A stretch of 64,000 nucleotides of DNA from Cynocephalus volans (taxonomy: Eukaryota > Chordata > Mammalia > Dermoptera > Cynocephalidae), in NCBI RefSeq assembly GCF_027409185.1, contig NC_084467.1, positions 83,212,501-83,276,500 of the forward strand, read 5' to 3'. The notes below the pieces were generated by a model. The model saw nothing but the letters and a program-made list of their open reading frames with translations, was not told the origin of the DNA and ran no database searches. Positions 1 through 12,720 of this stretch are shown here, in pieces. The position numbers and the translations under genes are program-made. The stretch's first letter is position 1; every line of letters starts with the position of its first letter.

Positions 1-244
1 CCAAGTGCTCCTTTCCTTTCACGAGCAGTCCCAGGTCACAAGTGTCGTATCCAGAGTACTCTCCTGACTTCCTAGCACATTACAGCACAACGTCTTTCTT
101 CTTTCACTCTTCAGGAGGCCTAGCATGCTCCTCTCTAAATCCTTTGACTCTCAAAAGTATCTCTAACACATTGACAGTTCACCAAGTATTTTCACAAGTC
201 ATCAATTCTCACAAGCACTCTGTGAGGTGATAGGGCCTCAGTCA

Positions 245-1182
245 TCCATCCATTCAACAAGAACTTATGGAGGGCTGTGTGCCATGACAGGCACTGGTGA
301 GACAATGGTGACTAAGGCGTGCTGCCACACATGAGGAGCTCACAGTCCGCCGAGGGAGCAGATGCTGTGCAGGCTGTCACCACTCGGGAAGATAGGAGCT
401 GAGGCAGGGTGCACCGTGAGCTACGAGTGCACAGAGGCCCCCCTTCTGGCTCAGGAGGATCAGGGAGGTTTCCTGAAGAAGAATACGGATCCGGATCCTG
501 ATGGGAGAGTCAGAGCTGGGCAGGCAAAGAGTGAAGCCAAAGGAATGCGAGGCAAGGGAGCAGGATATTCAAGTTGTAAAAGAGAAAGCATGGCCCAATG
601 TGGAGCTCAGAGTAGTTGAGTGTGATTTGAGGTCGAGGGTCAAGTGCAGGGAGAGGTGGATGAGTCAAGAGAGTGCCTGGGGGCCAGATCACAGGCGGTG
701 TATGTCAGGACATGCTAAGGAGTTTGGATTTGTGTCCTAAGGGAAATAAATAGGTAATCAGTAAGAGTTTTAAGCAACAGAGGTGTGTGGATGAGATGTG
801 CAGTATAGAAAGAGCAGTTAGCCAATGGGGACACTGGATTCGGGGGGTGAGAAAGGGAGATACTGAAGTGGTCCAGGAGAGAGAAGGTGAGGTTTCCAGC
901 TGGAGAGGGGGAGTAGGGATGGGCTCAAGAGAGGCTGAAGAGGACTTGACAGGACTCGTGACTCAATGAGTGGGGGAAACTAGAGCAAGCATCCAGACCT
1001 CCGTTTGAACCCACTAGCGCCTGACGTTGCTGTTCACCCAGGTGGGTCTAGGTGAGAAGAAAGATGAATAGATTGATTGGGCATGCTGAGCTCTGAGGGC
1101 CTGAGAATCCCAAATAGAGATGTTCAGAGAAGTTTGGGTTCAGGGCTGAGGAGAGATCTGGCTTGGTGATATGGATTTGGGA
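245..1182 (+). repeat. LINE-2 (L2) fragment
   Basis: Degraded L2-like sequence. It opens with the typical L2 3'-region phrase around 'ttcaacaag...ggcactgg' and continues through a recognisable 'ctaaggagtttggattt' block near 715-730 and 'gatatggatttggga' near 1168-1182. It has no usable coding frame, and short open frames here are chance. Family call is by eye and divergence is high. Confidence 0.6.
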
Positions 1183-1885
1183 TTTTTTTTTAATGGTATG
1201 AATCTCACTTATTTAAAACAGTATTTCTCACCTTTTTCAAGTTAGAGACTACAAGAATAAAAGTAGTGCTTTACTGAGTTGTCACTAATCTGAGGAGCAG
1301 AGCTGCTGCCCTGCCACACCCTGGGAAACCTTGGCTCACACAAGCCAAATCTATATCCCACAGCACTTTACAAAACAGTCCTGAAGATAAAGCAAATAAA
1401 ACTATTGTACATGACATTTACATAAGAGAAAGACAGCTGGATGCAGGAAAGACAGGAGTATTGTTCCCTTTACACAAAGGTTGCTCGATAGGTGGGACAA
1501 CTTTGCTTCCTCAAGGCAAAGCAGCAAATGAACCCAAAGGGAAACAAAATGACGGCCAAGAAGATGCCCGGGAAGGTGAAACGGTCCTCCAAAATCCCAG
1601 CTCTGCAGCCTGGGCAGCCTCCCAAGACGATGATGGAGTTGGCAGGGTACTGGGTGACAGTTCAGCTGTGGATGCTGTAGACCCTGGGTTGGTGGGTAGG
1701 GATTCCTGTGACAAGGTGGGGTAGGGTGGCGGTGGGGGCACAGTGGGGATGGAGCCATAGCCAGGCAGATGACATGCATGGTCACCCTGGCTGGCCTCCA
1801 GTTGTAGGTAGGTAGCCGTTCCTGAAGCAGGGGCTTGTGGTCCATGGTGGCCTGGCCTGCACCCACCCACTTCGGCCGGCTCAGA
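1183..1885 (-). pseudogene. BRI3: BRI3 processed pseudogene (retrocopy)
   Basis: An intronless copy of brain protein I3, a small membrane protein of about 125 residues with an N-terminal proline-rich part and a C-terminal hydrophobic, cysteine-containing segment. The coding equivalent runs from ATG at 1845 to TAA at 1470. It starts with [15 protein letters not shown], continues in a second frame with a [15 protein letters not shown] segment, and finishes in a third frame with [21 protein letters not shown] and a stop. The length is 376 bp against 378 expected. Two single-base deletions explain this exactly, one just after codon 15 and one after the PPPPPYP segment. An in-frame TGA lies downstream of the second. 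The 3'-UTR-like sequence runs down to a T-run at 1183-1191 that would be the poly(A) remnant. Lack of introns, the poly(A) end and the disabling changes point to a dead LINE-1-made retrocopy. Identification rests on recognising the BRI3 protein pattern and is strong; the outer boundaries are approximate. Confidence 0.88.
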
Positions 1886-1949
1886 AATACTGTCTTACTG
1901 GCAGTTGTTGGTGTCACAGAAGTGTGTGAGGTCACCCAGGGACAGGATG

Positions 1950-2095
1950 CAGAGCCTGATGTCATTTGACAGATGACAAAACTAAGGCTGGCCCAAGATC
2001 TAACAGTTGTTACATGGCAGAGCTGGGCTGGAGCTAGGTCTTCTGACTCCAAGCCCTGTACCCTCCCTGCCACTCCAACATCTCTGCAGGAACTC
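1950..2095 (-). repeat. MIR SINE fragment
   Basis: Matches the 3' half of a MIR on the minus strand: 'gacagatgacaaaactaaggct', then 'catggcagagctgggctgga' and 'ctgactccaagccc'. Ancient and truncated. Confidence 0.65.
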
Positions 2096-2829
2096 CTGGA
2101 AATGAGCCTGGGCTGTACCTGGGGGGCGGCAGTTTTTACCACTGTGGGTCCGTTGCTTTACCCATAGGAAGCAACTGTCGAGCAGGAGCCCCAGGTAAGT
2201 AGAAGCCTTCACCGTACCATGCTTAGGAGGCTGAGGAGTAGTCCAAATACCCACCCTGGAAATACTGTGGCATGGAATAAGGCAGAAAATGCACACATTT
2301 GCAGCCATGTTCACCCCCTCATTTGATCCTTACGGTTGCCCTTCCAGGTCCACTCTTCCTCCTTCACTCTTCTTCCCCAGACTCTGCTCACACTAGATCC
2401 TTTGCTTCACCTCCCCTTTCCACCAGAATCTGCCTGTCTTAGTCCCATTCTATCTCCACTGTAGAATCTAGGTTCTCTGCTGGACCACGTGATAAAGCAA
2501 TTCCTGCTAAGATGAGTACTAATAGGCTAACGGGAAATTTATCCCATGGTACCCACTCCTTTTAATCAGAATTCCTAAATAGCATTACTAAAGGTAAGAA
2601 TTTCAAGTGAGTTGGCAGATTATTGAGGAAAAGATAAAGCAAGAGAGGAAGCAAAAGAAAAAGGTGGGGGCTTGATCACTGTGGGTGTATTTCATATCAC
2701 ATTAAGGTGTTTGGATTTGAGTTTATTCAACATAATGAGGTGAGGGCCTGCTGGTCCACAGCCCCTCCTTGTCATGACAGTTGACATTCTATTTTAACAC
2801 TTGGCAGAACAATAGGTATGCCCTTGACT

Positions 2830-2831
<2 letters not shown>
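2096..2831. other. no recognised feature
   Basis: Unique-looking sequence between a MIR and a CA microsatellite. I see no repeat family, RNA gene or convincing exon. Confidence 0.5.

Positions 2832-2897
<66 letters not shown>
2832..2897. repeat. (CA)n microsatellite
   Basis: A perfect AC dinucleotide run of 66 bp (about 33 units). The His/Thr-repeat and Cys/Val-repeat frames that cross it are artefacts of the repeat. Purity and length suggest it is polymorphic. Confidence 0.98.
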
Positions 2898-2898
<1 letters not shown>

Positions 2899-3654
2899 AG
2901 GTATTTCTCACCTCCTGGTCTGCAATACAACAGCATCAAAGACAGGGTGGTTTTCAAGTCAACCTCACAAATCCCAAACCTGTTTTCTCAAGTGATATGC
3001 GTGATCTCATTGGTAGAACCAGTGTCGAGCCAGCTAGAAACACACTCAAAAACCATTTACTAAGGGGCGAGCTGAGAAGAAATCCTTGGAGTGAAGGAGG
3101 TTTTTGTCGCCCTTGGCAAAATACAATTTGCTGTTTTCAAGTGAATAAAAAGAGGGGAAAAACAAAAAATTAGCAACTAAATGTTTTTTAAAGGAAGTAC
3201 AAACCTGGACAGACTAAGGAAAACTTACAAAACATCCTGTCCTGATGTCTGGATCCAGCCTTGCAAGACTGAAGCCATAGTGACCCAGGGTCGTGAAAAG
3301 AAGAAACCCACTGAGGTTGGGGTTTGGAAAGGAGTGGTGGTGTCCAGCACATGATGAGCAGGGCAGCAGTTTATCTCAAGAGCTTAAGATTCTACAGCAG
3401 GCCCCAGGGCATGCTGACTGCCTGCCTGGGGAGAAATCAGGCTGCCCAGTCCCTCTGCTGTAACTCTGAAGAGGATGGCTGTACCAAACACAGTGCGGGG
3501 GAGCCCAGACCAGCGACAAGCTGCAGACAGGAAATGCCAGAGCACTGGGAATTGAGCATAACGAGCTTCATGAAATCACATGGTCTGCAGCTGGAATGGA
3601 ATTGCAGGGTTGTCCAGTTACTCCCACCCATTGGTGTCTTAGTTCCCTCGGCAA
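2898..3654. other. no recognised feature
   Basis: No repeat family or exon recognised. Open frames are short and lack domain-like patterns. Confidence 0.5.
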
Positions 3655-3790
3655 TATTCTCACCAAGTTATTAAGCCTGGGCTCGAGTAGCCTCCAGCAC
3701 AGGAAACTCCTGTCCTTCAAGGAAGCCCATTTTGTCTTTGGAAGTTCTGACTAGAGGGGAGGTCTTACTAACACTGAGTCAAATGCCTCG
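3655..3790 (+). repeat. CR1/L3 LINE fragment
   Basis: Contains the decayed CR1/L3 3'-region pattern around 'ctcctgtccttcaaggaag' and 'cccattttgtctttggaagttctga'. Very old; boundaries approximate. Confidence 0.45.
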
Positions 3791-4740
3791 CTTACTTCAA
3801 CTGCTTGGTGGGAGACGACCCTCCGCAGTCACACAAATATGTTTCTCCCTGTTCTAAGTGGCAGATGTTTGTCTGAACACCTGGGTCTACCTCAGTAGTG
3901 GTCAAACTGACCACCTGCACCTCTGAGCACAGGGGACAGGGGCATATTGAACTGCATGTCACAGAGCAGAGAGGAGTCTGCTTTGTTCGCTTCTGAGTCC
4001 TTAGCACCTGCCCAGTTACTAGAGTTACACTAGAGATATCAATAAAAATTTCATAAGAAAGGATGAATAAACCAGCCTAAGATTTTGGCATTTATCCCAT
4101 CAGGAAACATAAATGGCATTAATATAAGGGTTCCTGCTGGATTTATGAAACTTAGATATGATTTTAGAGAACATTCAAGACTCCTTTTAGCAAAGTCATT
4201 CTAACTACGCCCTTAACCAGTAAGTACCAAATTTTGTGCATGCTTTTACAGTGGGCCTCTACTTAAAGAGATATGTTATCTCCTTTATCACATTGCAAAC
4301 TCCTACAGGCAGTTCCCCCAGAAAGTTGTTTTGGTTTATTGTATAACTCCTAAAGTGCCAGGACAGTGCTAGGCAGACATTGAGTAGTAAAAACGTTCAA
4401 TACCAGGTCTATATTAGACACCCACAAACATTTGTTGAATGAATGAATGACAGGGGAGGGACTTTATTTTTTATATATTTTTAAGTACAGACTTTATTGT
4501 TGTTTTGTAAAAGCACAGAAATCAGTTTACCCAAGCTTTACTTTTTACAAACATAAACATTCATATATGCACACACACATTTCTTCCCTTCTCTTAACCT
4601 TGAATAATTCTTGGAGTGTTTTGAACTTACCCAAGCTTATGTTTCAAAAATAAAAATTTCCACTATTTTCTTTAAAACTGACCTACAACATTTTTGGTCC
4701 CTTATCACAGACCCTGGGTTTTACCTGTAGATCAAACAAT
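3791..4740. other. no confident feature; scattered old repeat-like scraps
   Basis: Around 4340-4450 there is L2/MIR-like wording ('gccaggacagtgctaggcag', 'ttgttgaatgaatgaatga'), too short to define an element. The rest is unassigned. Confidence 0.4.
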
Positions 4741-4879
4741 AATAGTGAAAATTAATAATTAAAAATGTGTATACTATAAACTCTAAAACAAGCAGTAAGA
4801 CAACACAATAAAGAATTATAGGTAATAATCCAGGAGAGGAGAAAAATAAAATAATATTTTAAAATACTGAATTAATCCA

Positions 4880-6004
4880 AAAGAAGGCAGTAAAAGGAAA
4901 AAAGAAAAAAAAAAAAAAAAAAAACCAACAAAGAACAGATGGAACATTGGAAACAAATAGCAAGAAGGTAGATTTAAATTCAACCATACTAATAGTTAAA
5001 TCAAATGTAAATGGTCTAAACATCCCAATTAAAAGGTACAGATTGCCATATTGGATTAAAAAATAATAAAAGCAAGACCCAATTAAATACTGCCTATAAG
5101 AAGACCACTTTATGTAACAAGACACAAATAAGTGAAAAGCAAAGGATGTAAGTAATCAAAAAAGCTGGAGTGGCTATATTAATATCAAAAAAGCAGGTTT
5201 CAAGGCAAAGAATATAACCAGGGTTAAAGAAAGTCAATTCATAATAATAAAGGTGTTAAATTATTAAGAGGACATAGGAATCATAAATGTTTTTATCTCT
5301 AATAATTAACCTTCAAAATACATGAAACAGATATGGATAAAGTTGCAAGGAGAAATCGACAATTATAATCAGACATTTCAACACCCCTCTTTCAACAGTT
5401 GATAGAAATAGAAATAAAATCAGTAAAGATAAGAACAACTTGAATGGCACTATCAACCAACTTAACCTAATTGACATTTAGAGAGCATTCCACCAAAAAC
5501 CAAAAAACAAAAATAAAAAAACAACAGAATACCCATTCTTTTCAAGTGCATATATAACATTTTCAAATATAGACCATATTCTGGGCTATAAAACAAGTCT
5601 CAATACATTTAAAAGGATTCAGGTCATACAAAGTATGTTCTCTAACCAAAATGAAGTTAAATTAGAAATGAATGACAGAAAGATATCTGGAAAATCCCCA
5701 AATACTTGAAAACTAAATTTCACACTTATGAATAACCTATAAGTAAAAAAAGAAATCAAGGACAATTAGATTATAATTTTGAAATAAAGAAAATGAAAAT
5801 ACAATCTATCAAAATTTGTGGAATGAAGTTCAAACAGTACATAGAGTGAAAATCATAGAACTAAATGCTCACATTAGAAAAGAAGAAAGGTCTCAAGTTT
5901 CTAACTTCAGCTTTGATCTTAAGAAACTAGAATAAGAAGAGAAAATTAAAAGCAATATAAGCACGATAAGAAAGTAATAAAGATTGGATCAAAAATCAAT
6001 GAAA
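4880..6004 (+). mobile_element. Old LINE-1 (L1M type), ORF2 endonuclease-region fragment
   Basis: Decayed L1 ORF2 sequence, for example the blocks around 'gctggagtggctatattaat' (5165), 'ttcaacacccctctttcaac' (5380) and 'ccatattctgggctataaaa' (5575). It stops at 'caatgaaa' (5997-6004). L1 sequence resumes at 9587 with the next part of ORF2, so this piece and 9587-12556 appear to be one element split by an insert. No intact frame. Confidence 0.75.
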
Positions 6005-7420
6005 GGGGGATGGAGGAAAAGGTACTAATGTAAATAACTTTGGAAATTAGCAGAGTTTGTAGGACTTAAGGCAAAAAGAAAGACACACAAGCACTGTACT
6101 CTGGTTGATAACATTGCTTACCATGGGGATACAAGTTAACATTTCTGATATCATTATAAATGTTTACTGAAATTGAACAATTAAATAAATGGGGATGGCA
6201 GATGGTGGAAGCCAGGTTTCTCACTGATGGGGTGGGCAGCCACAGATGAGCAAAAAGGAGGCTAGAATTGGAGGCATCATTATGAACTCATGTTTTTCTT
6301 ACTATAGATACAGATGATAACATATAGAAATATTTATAGATATGTGTATATAAATGACTTAGTATACACACATATATATTCCCGTGCTTTGTCAGCTGGG
6401 AGGGTCTAGAAACAATGCCAATGGTACCTCAGGAGAAACAAGCACACATAGCACCCAGATCTTGGCTTCTAATATCATTCTCTAATAAAAAGAAGTTGGC
6501 TCCTTGGAAAAATTTCTGCTTCAATGACTTAGGAAAAATAAACAAGGTGAGCCTAGAGTATCTTGTAATGTCAGATAGTGAGTTCTCAAAACAAACAAAC
6601 AAACAAACAAACAAAAAACCCTCCACAATGATGGAGGTATGTCAAAGGGACACAGGAGCCAACTTAAACTGCTCCTAATGGCCAAAACGATAACAATTTG
6701 GGCAACAAAATAAATAATGTAGCATTGGATTATGAACCAAAGTATAAAACAAATATGCTAGAGTCCATACTGATATAAATAAATAATTGGATAAATAAAT
6801 AAATCGGGAAGAGAAAAATCTTCCTTGCAGAAAAATTTCAAATTATTTATGAGAATAATTTGACCTCAAAGAGGTGGAACATGACTCCTAACTCCTTATG
6901 CGTGTACTGCACATAGTGACTTCCTTCTAAAGAGTACAGTATTGAAGAGGGTGGGAAGTCTCTTTACAGTGGAGAAACGTGACAATTCTGCTTCAGCCAG
7001 GTGATCAAGATTTACATCAGCAGTGATAAATCATGTTGATAGTATGTATTCTCGATATGATGTGATGAAAATGGCACCTTACCTCTGTGGTCTTCCTGCC
7101 AAAACCCCATAATCTAGACCAGTCATGACAAAAGCATTAGACAAATCCCAATTAAGAGAGAGTCTACAAAATACCTGACCAATACTCCTCAAAATTGTCA
7201 GTCATCGAAAACAGAAAAAGTCTGAAAAATTATCACAGCTAAAAGAAAGACATCTGGAGAGCCATGATAACTAAATGTAATGTGATATCCTGGAAGTAAT
7301 TCTGGAACAGAAAAGAAACATTAGGTAAAAACTAAAAAAAAAAAAAAAAAAAAAAAATTAAAGTATGGACTTTAGTTAATTATTTTTAAAAATCAACGGG
7401 AAAAAAAGAAAAACAATAGA
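6005..7420 (+). mobile_element. L1ME/L1MC-type 3' UTR-like segment with A-tract
   Basis: The last 150 bp reads like an old L1 3' end ('catgataactaaatgtaatg', 'tcctggaagtaattctggaa', 'acattaggtaaaaac') and runs into a long A-tract at about 7335-7357. The upstream part is less certain. A (AAAC)n run lies at about 6588-6617. Part of the composite that interrupts the flanking L1. Confidence 0.5.
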
Positions 7421-8560
7421 GCCTTAATCTTCATTTTTGGTCCCCATTGTTAAGAAGAGCTATTGAAAAGGTTGTAATATTGCAGTTCAGAAGAAAGAAA
7501 CAGAACTAAGTAATCAAGAAAATGCCTTCTCTTGAAATGGATACAGTAGTGGAAACTGAAGACATAGAAAGGCTTAAGAATCACATAATACAGGAGTTTA
7601 ACAACCTATACACAGTGATAAAGAAGGGAAGGTCAGAGAGCTTGAAAAGTATCAGGGAGCTGATAGAGTTCATAGAAATGTACCAGCTGGATAGCCAACA
7701 AAATCGAATTACTGAAGTAAATGCAAAACAAGAGAAAGTCTCACAGAATGTGGAGAAAAGGGGAAAGAAATCAAGATAAGAAAAGAGGAGAAAAAGAGAG
7801 ACCTGGAGGGCCAGTGCAGGAGATACAATCTATACATAATATCAGTACCTGAAACAGGACAGAGCAAAAGGAACTGAAACAGTAATTAAGGAACTAACTG
7901 AAGAAAATTTTTTGGAGTTGAAGAGCAAACTAGATTTACAAATGGTAAAAGGGTACAGGGCACCTTTAAGATTTGACAAAAAGAAAGCAACACCTCGACA
8001 TATTCTGGTGCCATTTTTAAATTTCAAGGATAAGGAAATAATTCTACAAGTATCCAGGCAGAGAAAGCAAGTTACCTGTAAAGGGACATAAGTCAGGCTA
8101 ACCTCAGACTTTTCTCTTGCAATCCTAAATGCCAGAAGGCAATGGAAAAATATCTACAGAGCTTTAAGGGAAAATAATTTTGAACCAAGAATTACATACC
8201 CTGACAAGTTATGATTTCTGTACAAAGGCAACTAGAAGACATGCTCAAATATGTAGGGGTTAAGAAAGTATGTCAACCAAGAACCTTTCCTGAAAATTTT
8301 GCTGAATGATTTACTGCAGCCAACAGAAAGCATGAACTAAAGTAACCTTAGAGTAGGGAGGCAATTGTATAAAAGAATTAATGGTCAGCATTAAGGAGCA
8401 TTAAGTTGAAATTATTACATATAAAATGGTACTAAAAGTAAATGCAAAAATAGATTTGTAAGCTGGCTCTAAAATTCCAGTTTATATAGTTTTAAACTGT
8501 GAAAGGGCATGCTAAATGTTCAATGTATTAGGCAAATAAGTACTGTTTTATTCTTAGCAC
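7421..8560 (+). mobile_element. HAL1 / L1 ORF1-like fragment
   Basis: An 85-codon open stretch (7522-7779) rich in Glu, Lys and Gln with coiled-coil character is followed by a decayed RNA-binding-domain-like segment ('ctggtgccatttttaaattt' near 8008, 'caagtatccaggcagagaaa' near 8047). This order, ORF1-like coding sequence with no ORF2 behind it, fits HAL1 (half-L1). It has several stops and is not functional. Confidence 0.5.
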
Positions 8561-9170
8561 ATAGTATTGTAGATAAAGATATGTGTATTCTTAAACATAA
8601 GTAAAATAAAAGAGCTTTGTCACTGTAGACAAGTAAAGTCATTGTAAATGTTAATCTGACAAAATTGAAAAACAGTACAGTTTTACTTTATAAATAAAAT
8701 TTAATTTGCTTACTTTATTTAGAGGGAAAAAAGTAGCACGTTTGTCCATAATGTAAATATTGACAGTGTGAAAAGAAAACTTCCAAATCACTGGTTGTGG
8801 AGGGTGTGGATATAACCTTATTTTACACACATGTTGCACGGGCAAAAACAATAGTTACCGTATCATATTGTAGTTCCTATAAGTAAATTTGACATTGAGA
8901 TCAGTGTTACAGACAAAAATAAAACATATACATTCAATATTTTGGATTGAAGAGGAAGTGGTAAAAAGTGAGGAAAACATAGCAAGAGAAAAACAGCAAG
9001 GAAACATTAAAATTAGCATAAAACAGATTGACAGAGGTACTGATGAGTTATGATACTCATAAACTAGTTAAATATTCTTACTAAAAAGATTCAAATCGGG
9101 TCAAAAATCAATCTGTAACCTGTTATATATTTATATAAACAAATGATAAAAGGGTTTGAAAATACTAGAA
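8561..9170. other. unassigned AT-rich filler within the composite insert
   Basis: No family recognised. It lies between the HAL1-like piece and a partial MITE. Confidence 0.35.
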
Positions 9171-9240
9171 TACTTCAAAAAGTTCATGGAAAAATAGAAT
9201 TGAAAGATAATATGAATCTAATGGAAACTATAAGTCATAC
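9171..9240 (+). mobile_element. Partial copy of a 69-bp TA-flanked MITE
   Basis: Begins TA-CTTCAAAAAGTTCATGG and stays collinear with the complete copies at 58091 and 62311 through 'aatatgaatc', then loses the right terminal repeat. Tc1/mariner-like by its TA target site. Confidence 0.6.
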
Positions 9241-9526
9241 AAATAGAGAACAACATTTTTATTAGACAGAATCCAAGCATATACATTTACATTTAATATT
9301 TACAAAACACGCAATACAGGATGTAACATCTAAAAGACTTTTACGAGGTAAATAACATGGCATTCATATGTAAAATAAATGTTTTATGTCTTAATGTGGG
9401 TGGTAGTTTTACTGATGTTAAATCAATATACATGTATTTTTAAAACATTGTACATTTAAAATTAATGTACTTTTTGTACTTTAAATTCATTAAGAAATCC
9501 TTCAATTAAAGAGAATTCACATAGCA

Positions 9527-9586
9527 AAAAAAAAAAAAAAGAAAGAAAGAAGGAAAAAGAAAAGAAAAGAAAAGAATGGAAAAAAA
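9527..9586 (+). repeat. A-rich tail of the composite insert
   Basis: About 15 A followed by (GAAA)n-type sequence, directly before L1 ORF2 sequence resumes at 9587. It looks like a retrotransposon poly(A) tail and so marks the right edge of the 6005-9586 insert. Confidence 0.55.
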
Positions 9587-12556
9587 CAATGAAACCAAAA
9601 GCTGGTTCATTGAGAAGATCAATAAAATTGGAAAACCTTTAGTCAGACTAATCAAGATCAAAAGAGAGGACACAAACTGCCATTGTCAAGAATGAGAGAG
9701 TGATGTCACTTCAGATTCTACAGGTCTTAAAAAATAAAAAGGGAATATTATGAACAATATTATGACAATATATTTCAGTAACTTAGATGCAATGGGCATA
9801 TAGTTTGAAAGACATACTATCAAAGCTCACTCAAAAAGATATAATTAACTGCTGTAATAAAGAAATTGAATTTATTCTTAAAAGACTTTCCACAAAGAAA
9901 ACTCCAGGAAAAAATGGATTCACTGGGAATTCTACCAAACACTTAATAAGGAAATAATGACAATTCTACACAAATTCTTCCAGAAAGTTAAAGAGGAGGA
10001 AAATCTTCCCAACTCATTTTATGAAGACAGCACTATTCTGATACAAAAACTAAACAAACCTTACAAGAAAACTGCAGACCAATAACTATCATGAATATAT
10101 ATGCAAAAATTCTCAACAAAATTTTAGCAGGACAAAACCAATAATATATAAAAAAAACATTTGAATATGGCCAGATGGAGTTTATCCTAGGAATACAGAA
10201 TGGCTTAACATTTGAATACTAACCAATATAAGTTTCTATATTAAGAGAGTCCAAACTAAAAATTGTATGATCGATTCAATTGATGCAAAAAAAAAAAAAA
10301 AAGGATTTGACAAAATCAAACATTCATTTTTGATTTAAAAAATGTTCATCAAACCAGGGATAGATGGGAACTTCCTCAACTAGATATAGGGAGTCTGTGA
10401 AAAACCTACAGCTAGCATTATCTTAATACTGAAAAACTTAAGACTAAGAAATGTTATCCATTCTCACCACTCTTATATAACGTTGTACTGGAAATTCCAA
10501 CCATAACAATAACGTAGGAAAAATAAATAAAAGATTGGAAAGGAAGAAATAAAGTGTCTATTTGCAGATAACATAATTATCTACATAGAAAATCCCAAGG
10601 AATCTATTTTTTAAAAATCCTAAAAATAATAAGTGAGTTCAGCAAAGCTGCAGGATACAATATATACACACAAAAATCAATTACATTTTTATAATGATGA
10701 ATATGCAGACACCAAAATTAAAAACACAATACCATTTGTAATCACTCTAAGAAAAATAAAATACTTAGCTATACACTTAACATAATGATGTATAGTATAT
10801 ACATGGTGAAAACTGTAAAATTCTCATAAAAAAATTAAAGAAAATCTAAATGGAGTGACATACTATGTACATGGATTGGAAGACTCAGCATAGTTAAAAA
10901 ATTTTAATTATCCCCAAACTGAATTATAGGTTTAATATAATTTCTACCAAAATTCCAGCAAGGTTTTTGGTAGATATGGATAAACTTATTCTAAACTTTA
11001 CAAAGAAAGGTACAGGCTCTAGAAGAGTTAAAACAATCTTGAAAAAGAATAATAAAGTGGGAGGAATCACCTTACCCAGTATTAAGACTTAATACATACC
11101 TAAAGTAATCAAGAGAGTGTGGCAGAGGAATAAACACATAAATAAAGAGAACAGAAGAAAGAACCAAAAAATAGTCCCACACAAATATGCACAATGGTTT
11201 TTTGACAAAGGCACAAAAGCAATTCCGAGGAAGAAAGATTGCCTTTTCAACAAATGGTACCAGGGTAATTGGACATCCATAGTCTAAATAAATAAATGAA
11301 CCATAACTTAAACCTCACATCTTATACAAATATGAACTCAAAATGGGTCACAGACTTAAGTGTAAAAAGTCAAACTATAAATGTTTTAGGAAAAAATAGC
11401 AGAAAATCTTTGTGATTAAGGGGTAGGTAAGGGGTTTCTAGACTTGATACCAAAAGCCTAACCTAAAAAGAAAAGAATGAAAAATTTGACCTCATCACAA
11501 ATAAAAACTTTTGCTCTGTGAAAGACCCCATTAAGGGGATAAAAGGACAAGCTACAGACTAGGAAAAAAAAATTTGCAGACCACATATCCAACAAAGAAC
11601 TAGGACTGGCATCTAGAATAGATAAATAACTCTGAAAACTCAACAGCAAAAAAATTCAATTGGAAAATGGGCAAAAGATATGAACAGGAATTTACTGAAA
11701 AGAATATACTGATGGAAAATAAACACATCTAAAAGATATTTAACACCCTCTGCCATTAAAGAAATGCAAATTAAAATAACAATAATGAGATATCATTACA
11801 GACCTATCAGAATGGCTAAAATAAAAATAATGACAGCACCAAATACTGGCAGGAATATGGAGAAACTGTATCACAGATTGCTGTGGAAATGTAAAACGAC
11901 ACAGACACTTGGGAAACAGTTTGGAAGTTCCTTATTAAATTAAACTTGCAACTGTCACATGACCCAGGAATTATACTCCTGGGCATATATCCCAGAGAAA
12001 TGAAACTTATTTTCACATAAAATCTATACACAAATGTTCATAGCAGCTATATTTGCAAAACCAAAAGTTGGAGAAAACCCATATGTCCTTCAAAGGTTGA
12101 ACTGCTAAACAAACTATGGTATATATTACTTAGCAATAAAAAGGAACAAACTATTGATACACTCAACTTGTGTAAATATCCAGGGAATTATTGGGAAAAA
12201 AAGCCAATCTCAAAAGGTTGCAAAGTGGGTGATTTCATTTACATGACATTCTTGAAATGACAAAATTACAGAAATGGGGAACAGATTAGTGGTTTTCAGT
12301 TGTCAGGGATGGGTTAGGAGGGAAGAGGTTGTGGCCATAAAAGGGCAACAGGAGGGGCCCTTATGGTATTGGAACAGTTCTACATCTTGACTGTATTAAT
12401 GGCATTATCCTGGTGTTGATATTGTATTGCAGTTTTGCAAAATGTTATCATTGGGGGAAACTGGATCTCTGCATTATTTCTTTCAACTGCATGTGAATCT
12501 ACAATAATCTCAAAAGGAAAAGTTTGATTTAAAAAAACAAAAATAAATAAATAAAT
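9587..12556 (+). mobile_element. Old LINE-1 (L1M type), ORF2 reverse transcriptase to 3' end
   Basis: Resumes L1 ORF2 with 'caatgaaaccaaaagctggt', passes through the reverse-transcriptase region and the C-terminal ORF2 blocks ('gcaaattaaaataacaataa' near 11767), then a 3' UTR ending in (AAAT)n near 12541-12558. Riddled with stops. The first eight bases (CAATGAAA) repeat 5997-6004, consistent with a target duplication around the insert between them. Confidence 0.75.
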
Positions 12557-12559
12557 AAT

Positions 12560-12720
12560 GTATCATATTTATGCACGATAAGAAAATTGACATTAAAATT
12601 TTAAAACATCATTTACAATAACATCAAAAAATATGAAACACTTTGAGATAGATCTGACAAAAGCTGGACAAATTTCGCACACTGAAAACTATAAAATGTT
12701 GCTTAGAAATATTAAAGAAG
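12560..12720 (+). mobile_element. Old LINE-1 (second copy), 5' part, ORF2
   Basis: Begins mid-ORF2 ('catcatttacaataacatca') and ends exactly at the 16-bp target site of the younger L1. It continues at 15241. Confidence 0.7.
12705..12720. repeat. Left target-site duplication of the younger L1
   Basis: AGAAATATTAAAGAAG, identical in all 16 bases to 15241-15256. Confidence 0.9.

Noticed and set aside
1402-2142. 246-codon minus-strand open frame as a protein gene
   Set aside because: Its middle is the frameshifted BRI3 retrocopy read in mixed frames; its first part runs through MIR sequence.
2772-3173. Frames encoding His-Thr or Cys-Val repeats
   Set aside because: They are translations of the CA microsatellite.
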